Source of the DNA: CAIPAT01 sp041665605
GTDB lineage: Bacteria > Verrucomicrobiota > Lentisphaeria > Victivallales > Victivallaceae
Direction: 5' to 3'
Assembly: GCA_041665605.1 (NCBI GenBank)
Contig: JBAYIO010000003.1
Location: forward strand, 1-64,000
Length of the DNA: 64,000 nt
This document shows positions 8,623 through 17,900 of this stretch, in pieces. The stretch's first letter is position 1. Every line of letters starts with the position of its first letter. The notes under the pieces were generated by a model. It was not told where the DNA came from. It ran no database searches and saw only the letters and a program-made list of their open reading frames with translations. The translations under genes were made by a program, and so were the position numbers.

Positions 8623-10518
8623 ATGCGGGAAAAATTTTCGTTCAAGATTCGCGCCGTCCAGCTTGACCTGGCCCGGCAGATGGAAACGACAGATTTTATA
8701 AAGAGCTTTATCGACTTCATTGCCGGCAACGGCTGCAACACGCTGGCGCTTTATCTGGAGGGCCGGATCAGAACACGGACTTTCCCGCTCCCGCCGGAGG
8801 CGGAAAGCTATACGCCGGAACAAATGAAAGATATTGTCCAATATGCCGGAATAAAGAACATTGATGTCATCCCGGTCATTTCGACACTGGGACATGCCGA
8901 ACTGTTTCTCAAATATCCGGAACTGGAACCACTGGCGGAAAGCCGGGGGGAATTCAAAGGCCGCTTCGGTTCGGATTTCAAACATGTATTCTGCCCTTCG
9001 CAGATTGAGATGTATAAATTTCTTGAGAAATATCTTGCGGAAATCGCTGAAATCTTTCCGTCACAGTATTTTCATGCCGGATGCGATGAGGTCTGGGACA
9101 TCGGATGCTGCAATCTCTGCCGGGAACGGCTGCGCACCGGCGAATCACAGTCGGATATTTATGCAAAGCATCTATTGGAGATTCACCGCATTGTTACTCA
9201 AAAGCAGGGGCGGCGGATGATCGTCTGGGACGATATGTTCGAATATTATCCGGAAGCGCTGGAGCTTCTGCCCCGTGACATTATTATGGCCTGCTGGCAA
9301 TATCAAACCGATGTGGAAAAGACCAGGGGGCACTTCAACAACCGGGTGGTGGCCGACTCGCTGGCGCATTACGACCGGCTCGGGTTCGATTACCTGATCT
9401 GCCCGGCGGACTACATGATCCATAATGTCGAAAGCTTTACCGGCTATGGTGCAAAACATCAGCCTCTCGGCGGCTGGATGACCACCTGGGAAAAGTCGGA
9501 ATCATTCGTATTGCAGAGCATGCCTGCAATCGCCTATGCCGGACGCTTGTGGGCATCCGGCATAAGCGGGGACTATGATCTCATTCTGCAGGATGTAATA
9601 AACAGTGTCTTCGGCATGGACGACAAGTTGTTTTTTCAGGCTGTAAAAGCAGTTTACAGCAATGGACTTTACCGGGAACGCCGCATTAGTCTGGGTGCAT
9701 TTCTGGTCAAACGCGAAAATAATGCCGATAATGGCAGAGCACGTCTGGCGGATGTGCTGCTGACCGTACTGCCGGGATATCTGGACAAGGTCAAGGCGCT
9801 TTCCCGCGACATCCTGAAGGAAATCGTGCTTTCGCTGCGCAGTGAGCAAATCAGCCATGAACTGAATGAATTGCTGCCGGAATTTTTCAAAAGCGATGCC
9901 GATATTCCTGAACTGTCCGGAAAACTGAATTCAGTTGTTGCCAGGATTAAGACCGTCGGAGAAGCTCGCGTCGCAATGTGGCAGCGGGTGCGTCCGGGCA
10001 TTGCTCCGTGTAAAATGGCAGCCGTCTATGAAGATTATCTCCGGAATATGATGCAAGTACCTGCGCTGGCGACGAAACACGGTTCTCTGACAGTGCACTT
10101 TATGCTGCCGGACCAGTATTCCGCGCAGACCACCAGAATCTTCATCAAATATGCCGGAAAGGATTCCTGGGAGAAGATCGGGGAAGGCGTTTTCAAGGAA
10201 CACACGTTTTTTGACTGTTTCTATAACCAGTTATTCCTGATCGACAGAGACAAAACGCCTGCCGCGCTGAAAATCGAAACGCTTGGATACGGAGGTCAGG
10301 GGTTCACTTATTTCGAAGTTGAAAACAGCCGTGGCAGATTCGTTCCCGCGACAGTTCTAAATGTTACCGGCAGCGTCACTGATCCGGAAAATCTGCTGAG
10401 CCATGACTGGCGCTGGACTTTTGCCGGAGAACGCAACACTTTGCAGGAACTCCTCAATCCGGAACTGGCCCAAACAGTTCACGGTTTTGAAGTCGGGCTG
10501 AAGCCGGATTGCGGATAA
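8623..10518 (+). CDS. GH20-like beta-N-acetylhexosaminidase family protein
   Basis: This 631-residue cytoplasmic protein lacks a signal peptide. Its TIM barrel has the GH20 catalytic signature HAGCDEVWD at residues 151-159, where the Asp-Glu pair (D155, E156) corresponds to the substrate-assisting Asp and acid/base Glu of GH20 enzymes. It lacks the extracellular beta domain usually found before the barrel. About 230 C-terminal residues form a helical region plus a beta-rich end that I do not recognise. It probably removes beta-linked GlcNAc or GalNAc from short oligosaccharides imported into the cell. It follows the GH94 gene by about 170 bases on the same strand, and the two are likely controlled by the regulator at 4749. 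Confidence 0.8.
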   Translation: MREKFSFKIRAVQLDLARQMETTDFIKSFIDFIAGNGCNTLALYLEGRIRTRTFPLPPEAESYTPEQMKDIVQYAGIKNIDVIPVISTLGHAELFLKYPELEPLAESRGEFKGRFGSDFKHVFCPSQIEMYKFLEKYLAEIAEIFPSQYFHAGCDEVWDIGCCNLCRERLRTGESQSDIYAKHLLEIHRIVTQKQGRRMIVWDDMFEYYPEALELLPRDIIMACWQYQTDVEKTRGHFNNRVVADSLAHYDRLGFDYLICPADYMIHNVESFTGYGAKHQPLGGWMTTWEKSESFVLQSMPAIAYAGRLWASGISGDYDLILQDVINSVFGMDDKLFFQAVKAVYSNGLYRERRISLGAFLVKRENNADNGRARLADVLLTVLPGYLDKVKALSRDILKEIVLSLRSEQISHELNELLPEFFKSDADIPELSGKLNSVVARIKTVGEARVAMWQRVRPGIAPCKMAAVYEDYLRNMMQVPALATKHGSLTVHFMLPDQYSAQTTRIFIKYAGKDSWEKIGEGVFKEHTFFDCFYNQLFLIDRDKTPAALKIETLGYGGQGFTYFEVENSRGRFVPATVLNVTGSVTDPENLLSHDWRWTFAGERNTLQELLNPELAQTVHGFEVGLKPDCG

Positions 10519-10530
10519 GCGAACCGGCGG

Positions 10531-11868
10531 TTACGGTTCGCGGATGCTTTCGTCCAGGGCTTTGACCAGGGGATGGAGCAGATAGGTGATGATGCGCCGT
10601 TTGCCGACTTTGATTTCCGCGGTGACCTGCATGCCGGGAATCAGACGGAAATTTTTTGGCACATTGTCCAGCTTGCCGGAAATAATGATTCTGGCGCGAT
10701 AAAAATTCTGTTTTGCTCCGCTCGCGCCCTGTTCCTGAAAGGTGTCTTCGGAAATTATGCGGACTTTGCCGAGAAGCGTGCCGTGGATTTGAAACTGAAA
10801 TGAGTCGAGTTTGATTCTGACGTCATCATTGATTTTGACCTGGCCGATATCTTTCGGCTCGACATTGACTTCCGCTTCGATTTTAGCGTCCACCGGGACC
10901 AGGGTCACCAGCGGTTCGGCTTCGCGCACGGCGGAGCCTTCGGAAAACTGTGCGATGTCCAGCACTACCGCATCCATCGGAGAGCGCATAAAAATCAGCG
11001 AGTTAAGCCGCTCGGCTTTTTCCAGATCCTTCTTGACGGTATTCAATTCCCGCTCGGTTTTGACCATTTCCTCCGTAATGCTTTTGTACCATTCCGCGAC
11101 GAATGAATTCTGCCCGGCTTTTTCGGACAGGATTTCGTGGTCCGACTCATTCAGCTTATTCCGCAGATTATCCGTTTCGCTTTCCATTTGCAGGCGCGAA
11201 ATCTGGGTTTCCAGCAGTTGCTTGAGAGACACCGTTTTCCGCTCCTGCAATCCTTCAAGCATCTTTTCAATGCGCAGCAGCGTTTCCAGCCGTTCCTGCT
11301 GTTTTGCCACGCTTTGCCGGGTGGTGTCCTGCATTGCATTCAGGCGTTTGATATTCTCGGCGTAGTACGCCATTTTTTCGGTGTAGAATTTAGTGCGTTT
11401 GGCGAATATTGACGCCTGCCAGACTTCATCCCGGTTATTAGGGTCAATCATTTTCAAATAATCTTTTTCCATAAATTCCGCCCGCATCCGGTTGGCCTGC
11501 GCCTTCAGGCTTCGCAATTGTTCTTTGAGCTGATCAACGTCCGCCTGGTTGAACGTCTGGTCAAAAGTAATCAATGTTTGATCTTTGCTGACCGTCTGGC
11601 CGACTTCAACATTAACTTTCTTAATGACGGAGCGTTCCAGCGGTTTCATTACAATATTGTTGGTGGATGCGATTAATTTACCATTGGCGATTACGATCTT
11701 GTCCACATGGCAGACCGATGCCCAGATTATTGCAAGGACGAAAAACACCAGCACGGAAAGAATGCCGTAACGTCCCAGCCACGGCAGTCCGGAATGTTCA
11801 AGTTCAATCGCGTCAGGCTGATAATCCAGCATTTCCGGAGTTAATGTTTTTGCAGTTTTGTCGCTCAT
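10531..11868 (-). CDS. HlyD-family type I secretion membrane-fusion (adaptor) protein
   Basis: This 445-residue periplasmic adaptor would bridge the ABC exporter encoded just upstream to an outer-membrane channel. A short cytoplasmic segment precedes one membrane helix (about residues 33-55, VLVFFVLAIIWASVCHVDKI). A lipoyl-like half motif follows (SVIKKVNVEVGQTVSKDQTL), then a long coiled coil (about residues 110-270), then the beta-barrel return including MRSPMDAVVLDIAQFSEGSAV. The C-terminal GKRRIITYLLHPL motif is typical of HlyD proteins. Its start overlaps the stop of the ABC gene by four bases (ATGA), implying translational coupling. No TolC-like gene occurs in the window, so the outer-membrane partner must be elsewhere. 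Confidence 0.93.
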   Translation of the reverse strand: MSDKTAKTLTPEMLDYQPDAIELEHSGLPWLGRYGILSVLVFFVLAIIWASVCHVDKIVIANGKLIASTNNIVMKPLERSVIKKVNVEVGQTVSKDQTLITFDQTFNQADVDQLKEQLRSLKAQANRMRAEFMEKDYLKMIDPNNRDEVWQASIFAKRTKFYTEKMAYYAENIKRLNAMQDTTRQSVAKQQERLETLLRIEKMLEGLQERKTVSLKQLLETQISRLQMESETDNLRNKLNESDHEILSEKAGQNSFVAEWYKSITEEMVKTERELNTVKKDLEKAERLNSLIFMRSPMDAVVLDIAQFSEGSAVREAEPLVTLVPVDAKIEAEVNVEPKDIGQVKINDDVRIKLDSFQFQIHGTLLGKVRIISEDTFQEQGASGAKQNFYRARIIISGKLDNVPKNFRLIPGMQVTAEIKVGKRRIITYLLHPLVKALDESIREP

Positions 11869-14435
11869 AAGAATCTCCCCATCTGCTGCTGCCAGAAATC
11901 CTGGTAAATCCCCGGCTGCTTGACCAGTTCGCTGTGAGGTGCGAATGCGGTCATGTCGCCTCTGTCCAGCACCATGATTCTGTCCGCGCCGTGAATAATT
12001 GAAAGGCGGTGTGAAACGATAATCAAAGTTCTGCCGCGCGCCATCGCCGCCAAATTGTTCTGAATAACATTCTCGCTTTCCGGGTCCAGGGCGCTGGTCG
12101 CTTCATCGAAGACCAGAATCTTGGGGTTGGTCAGCAATGCCCTGGCGATTGCCAGCCGCTGCCGCTGCCCGCCTGACAGGTTGGAGGCGTTTTCCTCCAG
12201 CAGCGAATCGTACCCGCGGGGCATTTCCTGAATGAATTCATCCGCACCCGCCAGTTTTGCCGCGTAAATTATCTCCTCCAGCGTGGCATTGCGCTTGGTA
12301 ATGGAAATATTCTCCCGGACGGTGCCGTGAAAAAAGAAATTATCCTGCAGCACGACCCCGATGCTGCTGCGCAGATGCGCCTTGCTGATCTCCTTGAGAT
12401 CAATGCCGTCGAAACGGATGATTCCGGATTGTATCTGATACAGCCCCTGAAGCAGTTTGGTCAGCGTGGTCTTGCCGGAGCCGCTGCGTCCGACAATCCC
12501 GATAACGCTGCCGGCTTTAAATTCGCAGGTCAGGTTATTTATCACATATCTGCTTTCCGGCGTGTAGCGGAATGAAACACTGTCAAAGCTGATATTGCCC
12601 TGCAGCGGATTCTGCACTCCGCCGCCGGCCGGTTCGCCGGGGGAATTCATCACCTGTCCCAGCATTTTGACCGACAGCGCGGTCTGCTGGTATTCGTGAA
12701 TCAGCGAGATCACTTTGACCAGCGGCCCGGTCACCCTGCCGGAGAGCATTTGAAACGCAATCAGCGCGCCGACGGTGATTTCTTTCTCGAACACGCTGAG
12801 TGCGCCAATCCAGATAATCGCTACCGCCATCAATGCTTCAAGCAACTGGCTGATGCTCTTGGCCGTCAATGAAATTTTACCAACCCTGAAATAGCGGGTG
12901 ATTGCAAATGCCGTCGAATCGCTCCATTTCTTCTTCTGCACCGGTTCCAGCGCCAGCGATTTTATGGTGTTGATGCCGTGAATCGCCTCGACCAGCATGC
13001 CCTGGCGTTTGCCTTCCGCCTGATATAATTCCTGCAGCCTGGTCTGGAACGGCTTGATCATCAAGGCGATGATTCCCGCCATCAGCAATGAGAAGCCCAG
13101 CACGACAATCGTCAGCTTGACACTGTAAATCAGCAGGAAAGGGATAAATACCACCAGTGACGACAACTCAAGAATCGTGAAGAACAAATTTCCGGAAAGG
13201 AATCCGCGAATTTTTTCCGTCTGCTGCATGTGTTTGATCAATACCCCGGCGGAAATCTTTTCGTAGAAATTAACCGGGAGCTGCATCAGATGGTCAAACG
13301 TCCTTGTTGCCGTCCGGATATCGATCTTGTTGGTTGCGTGAAGCAGCAGATAGCCGCGCAGGAATTCAATGAACGCATTGAAGCAGAGCGCGATGATGAT
13401 GCCGATGCCAAGCACATTCAGCGTGGTGTAGCTCGCATGCACCAGCACCTTGTCAACCACAATCTGGAAGAACAGCGGCGTGATCAGCGCCACGCCGCTC
13501 ATCAGCACTACCGCCAGCGCGATCTGTCCGAAAATACCTTTCAGCTTGATGAATTCCGGAACAAACCACATCATTCCAAACGGCTGCTTCTCATCCAGCA
13601 ATGAATAAATCCGTTTAACCAGCAGAATTTTGCCGTTGCATGTTGCGGCGTATTCCTCACGGCTCCAGAAAACAAAACTTTCCCCGGGCTTCATCGGCAC
13701 TGACGGATCGACTGCCACAAGCTGCACCACGTCGTCTTTTTCCCGGCAGCCGCAGAGAATGACATATCCGCCGTCATTTTTTTCGGCCATAACCGGAAAC
13801 GCCTCGCCCAGCGCGGCCAATCTTTCCCAGGACAGATGCTGTTTCCTGCCCTTCATGCCGTAATCATGCGCAATCTTGAAAATCAGCCGCTCGGAGATTT
13901 CTTTGGTATCAACGGCATATTCGTGCAGCAGGCGGCGGACATTAATATCCAGTCCGTGATGCCGTCCAATCGCGGTCAGGCAGTACAATGCGGTATTGCC
14001 CGATTCCTTGCCGGTAAGAAGATGTTTGAATTTTACAACTTTCCCGCCGTAATTGCCGGTGAGTTTGTCGTATTGGACGGAAATGAATTTTTTCCCGACC
14101 GCCAGCGGGTCGCAGACAAGTACGTCTTCCGCATTGGATTTAAGTTCGTCGGTATTGATGGCGCACACCCAGTTGCCGTTTTTAAGCAGGATCAGCAATG
14201 GTCCGCGGTAATCGCCGACGGCTGCCGGGAAATCCGGCTCCGTGCAAAGTTCCGGCGCCAATTCCAGAATCCCCGCCAGTTCCAGAATCCCCGCCTGTTC
14301 CGAGTTCTGGCACAATTCGAACAGTTTCGGGGTTAATAACGCCGCAAAGTTTATGTCATGGCAGAAATTCACCGCCACCGCGCGCAAGCATTCGATGCCG
14401 GTAAAGATCTGCTTCTCCGAAGATTTGTCCATCAA
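11865..14435 (-). CDS. Type I secretion ABC transporter with degenerate C39-like domain
   Basis: This 856-residue exporter fuses an N-terminal C39-like domain (about residues 125-260), a six-helix ABC membrane domain (about 305-570) and a nucleotide-binding domain. The last shows Walker A (GRSGSGKTTL), signature (LSGGQRQRLAIARALL) and Walker B (ILVFDEATSALD). In the C39-like domain, the position expected for the catalytic Cys reads Thr in the segment GNTALYCLTAIGRHHG, and the expected His region reads GYVILCGC. It therefore looks like the non-cleaving substrate-docking type (as in HlyB) rather than a leader peptidase. The extra N-terminal 120 residues are unrecognised. The likely cargo is the giant protein encoded upstream in the same operon. 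Confidence 0.92.
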   Translation of the reverse strand: MMDKSSEKQIFTGIECLRAVAVNFCHDINFAALLTPKLFELCQNSEQAGILELAGILELAPELCTEPDFPAAVGDYRGPLLILLKNGNWVCAINTDELKSNAEDVLVCDPLAVGKKFISVQYDKLTGNYGGKVVKFKHLLTGKESGNTALYCLTAIGRHHGLDINVRRLLHEYAVDTKEISERLIFKIAHDYGMKGRKQHLSWERLAALGEAFPVMAEKNDGGYVILCGCREKDDVVQLVAVDPSVPMKPGESFVFWSREEYAATCNGKILLVKRIYSLLDEKQPFGMMWFVPEFIKLKGIFGQIALAVVLMSGVALITPLFFQIVVDKVLVHASYTTLNVLGIGIIIALCFNAFIEFLRGYLLLHATNKIDIRTATRTFDHLMQLPVNFYEKISAGVLIKHMQQTEKIRGFLSGNLFFTILELSSLVVFIPFLLIYSVKLTIVVLGFSLLMAGIIALMIKPFQTRLQELYQAEGKRQGMLVEAIHGINTIKSLALEPVQKKKWSDSTAFAITRYFRVGKISLTAKSISQLLEALMAVAIIWIGALSVFEKEITVGALIAFQMLSGRVTGPLVKVISLIHEYQQTALSVKMLGQVMNSPGEPAGGGVQNPLQGNISFDSVSFRYTPESRYVINNLTCEFKAGSVIGIVGRSGSGKTTLTKLLQGLYQIQSGIIRFDGIDLKEISKAHLRSSIGVVLQDNFFFHGTVRENISITKRNATLEEIIYAAKLAGADEFIQEMPRGYDSLLEENASNLSGGQRQRLAIARALLTNPKILVFDEATSALDPESENVIQNNLAAMARGRTLIIVSHRLSIIHGADRIMVLDRGDMTAFAPHSELVKQPGIYQDFWQQQMGRFL

Positions 14436-14453
14436 AAAGCCGCCCGTAACATA

Positions 14454-14747
14454 TTATTTAAAATTGGGAGATGAATTTTCCGGAGCAACCGCCGCCGGCT
14501 TATTTTCCGCCGCATCGTTGCGTTGAACCACGCCGGCGTCCATCAATTGTTTCACCAGCTTTTCCATCGCGGAATATGAGCGGAGAAAACCCTGGGAAGT
14601 CATTATCAGTTCATCTGTAACTTCCCGTTCCTGTATCTTGCCGGGTTCGTTATTTTTGCCCTGCAGGACATTGAACAGGTCAATTCTCACCATGCCTTCA
14701 CTGAAGCTGATTGCCTCAACCCCGTCCGTATAAATCCGTCTCTTCAT
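14454..14747 (-). CDS. Small 97-residue protein in the secretion operon, unknown function
   Basis: The short open frame sits between the giant cargo gene and the ABC exporter gene, 18 bases before the latter on the same strand. The protein has no signal peptide or membrane helix. It contains a beta-like start (RRIYTDGVEAISFSEGMVRI), a helical middle (GFLRSYSAMEKLVKQLMDAG) and an Ala/Pro/Asn-rich disordered tail. I do not recognise the family. Its location suggests an accessory role in export or glycosylation of the cargo, which is inference only. Confidence 0.65.
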   Translation of the reverse strand: MKRRIYTDGVEAISFSEGMVRIDLFNVLQGKNNEPGKIQEREVTDELIMTSQGFLRSYSAMEKLVKQLMDAGVVQRNDAAENKPAAVAPENSSPNFK

Positions 14748-14930
14748 TCTAATTTTCCTTTTTTCGCATATTTTTTAATATTCGTAGAAAATACCATCCA
14801 TATGCATGTTTTTCCATCCCGGAATATTTTTTTGAGCAAATATCAGTCCGCGGGCATACCGGAATTCATGCAGCATGAGATTATGGAATATTATGAACCC
14901 TGAACTGACATGTTTCAAATTATTCCGTCA

Positions 14931-17900
14931 TCAACTTGCTAAAATGCCCTGGTCTTTCTTCAGCGGTTCGCCAGTCAGCCCGGTATCCGCACTGCCGGTC
15001 AACGAGCCGGACAGACTCAGGCCGCCGGGCTGGGTAAGATTGAAATTCAGGTCATACTCGGTTGCGGCGGTTCCCGCCAGCATTACCTTTACATAATATG
15101 TGCCGGCATTGATCTTTCCAGCGCCGCTGTCTATTGACTCGGGATCCAGCCCGGATTCGGTGGAAGACGTAACCAGTTTATGCTTGTAGTCATATACATA
15201 AAGGTTGATGTTTGAAGCAAATCCGCTCAAGCCGGCGGTTATGGTTGCACCGTTCGCCAGCACCTCAATTTTGTAATAGTCTTCCTTGTTGCCTGTCCCC
15301 ACCCAGCCATGAACCGTTCCATCGGAAGCGAGTCCGACGGCGGCGGCAAAGGAATTGCCGGCGGTTTCTGCCAGGAAATAATTGCTCAGCGTGTAACTGG
15401 TGTTGTTAACGGTACCCTTGCCGCCGTCGGCAGGCGCGACCTTGACGAAATAATCACCGGCGGCTAAAGCCGTGGAGATTGCTTCATCGGCACTTTTTTT
15501 GTTAGCGGATGTTTTCAGCACTTTGCCGTTGCTGTCCAGCAGCGTCAGGTTGGCGTCGCTGCTCAACCCGGTCAAGTTCAACGTCAGTGCCCCTGCATTG
15601 GTCAGCGTCAGTTTATAGTAATCAGCCGGATCGCCGAAACCAACCCATTCACTGCGTTCGACAACGACTCCGTCGGCAAGTTCGCCAATAACATTTGCTC
15701 CGGATGAAGTATCACCGGCGTTATCGCCAGGGAAATAATCAACCTTATTGCTCAGCGTGTACGTGGTGTTGTTAACGATACCCTTGCCGCCGTCGGCAGG
15801 CGCAACCTTGACGAAATAATCACCGGCGGCTAAAGCCGTGGAGATTGCTTCATCGGCAGTTTTTTTGTTAGCGGATGTTTTCAGCACTTTGCCGTTGCTG
15901 TCCAGCAGCGTCAGGTTGGCGTCGCTGCTCAACCCGGTCAAGTTCAGCGTCAGTGCCCCTGCATTGGTCAGCGTCAGTTTATAGTAATCAGCCGGATCGC
16001 CGAAACCAACCCATTCACTGCGTGTGACGACGACTCCGTCGGCAAGTTCGCCAATAACATTTGCTCCGGATGAAGTATCGCCGGCGTTATCGCCAGGGAA
16101 ATAATCAACTTTATTGCTCAGCGTGTACGTGGTGTTGTTGACGGTACTCTTGCCGCCGTCGGCAGGCGCAACCTTAACGAAATAATCGCCGGCCAGCAGC
16201 GGCATGGCGATTGCTTCATCGGCAGTTTTTTTGTTAGCGGATGTTTTCAGCACCTTGCCCTTGTTATCCAGCAGCGACAGATTGGCGTCGCCGAACAAAC
16301 CAGTCAAGTTCAGAGTCAGCGCTCCGTCATTGGTCAGTGTCAGTTTATAGCAGTCCGCCGCGTCGCCGAAACCAACCCATTCACTGCGTTCGACAGCGAT
16401 TCCGTCGGCAAGTTCGCCAATGACATTTGCATCGAATGTAGTATTGCAGACAGTATCAACCGGTGTAACAATGAATGAAGATGATTTACTCCAGGCGCTG
16501 TAATTGCCGGAATTATCCAGCGAGCGTACCTGCCAGTAATAGGTTCCGAGTGCGAGATTTGTCACGGATGCCTCGCTGACAGCAACTTGCTTAGAGTATT
16601 CCGGACTGCTGAAGTCGCTGTTGTTGTCTTCCCGTATCTCATACAGGCTGATGCCGCTGGCGTCGGTCGAATCATTCCAGTCCAGAGCCGCACTGCTCCC
16701 GGTGACCGTCTGTTTCAAACCGGCCGGGACAGTCGGCGGCGTCAGCTCCACGGTGAAATTTGCCACCTCGCTCCAGATGCTCCAATTGCTTGAGTTGTCC
16801 TGAGTGCGGACACGCCAGTAATATGATCCGGCCGCAAGGTTCTCCACATACGCCTGACTGGCGGCAACTTGTTTAAAGTATTCCGGAGTCGTGAAGCTAT
16901 TGCTGTTGTCTACCTGAACTTCATACTGTTTGACCCCGCTGGTGGCATCGGAAGCGTCATTCCAGTCCAACGCCACATTTTTGCCGTTAAGCGTCCTGGT
17001 CAGGCCGGCCGGCACGGTTGGTTTGGTGGTGTCCACCGCGAAGCTGTCGCCGACCGTCCATGCGCTCCAGTTGCCGTTATTGTCCTGAGCCTTGACGCGC
17101 CAGTAATAAATTCCGTCGGCCATGCTGCTGACTGAACTGTTGCTGGCTTTAAGCAGCGTGTCACTTGCCGGACTGCCGAAATCATTATTGTTATCAATCT
17201 GCAAATTATATTTGGCCACGCCGTAGGCATCGGAGCTGTCAGACCAGTCGAAAACGACGTTATTTCTGGAAACGCTCCTGAGCAGTCCGCCTGGAACTGT
17301 CGGCGGCGTGGAGTCAAACATAAAGCTTGAAACACTGCTCCAGTCGCTGTAATTGCCGGAATTATCCAGAGTTCTGACCCGCCAGTAATAATAGCTGTCC
17401 GGCAATCCGGTTGCCGTCACAGTGCTTTCAGCCGGGGTCAGCGTGCTGACCAGACTGCTGAAATCACTGTTGTCGTCGATTTGTACTTCATACTGCTTGA
17501 CGCCGCTGGTGGCATCGGAGCCGTCAGCCCAGTCAAACGTTATATTTTTGCCGTTAGCGGTTTGAGTCAATGTCACTGGAACAGACGGCGCAGTGGTGTC
17601 AACCGCGAAACTGCCGCCGGAAACCCAGTCGCTGACATTGCCGGAGTTATCCGCAGCCTGAACCCGCCAGTAGTAAACGCCTTCGGCCAGATTGGAAAGA
17701 TCGGCGTTGCTGACGGTAACTGACTGCTGAACCGCCCCGGTGAATTGATTGTTCAGGGCATATTGCAGCAGATAATTACTCAGGCCGCTGCCGGAGTCAG
17801 AACTGTCCGTCCAGTCGAATGCCACATCCCTGGCGGTGACCGTCTGTTTTAAATTGCCCGGAAGCGTCGGCGCGACGGTATCGTCATTGTCGCCGACATT

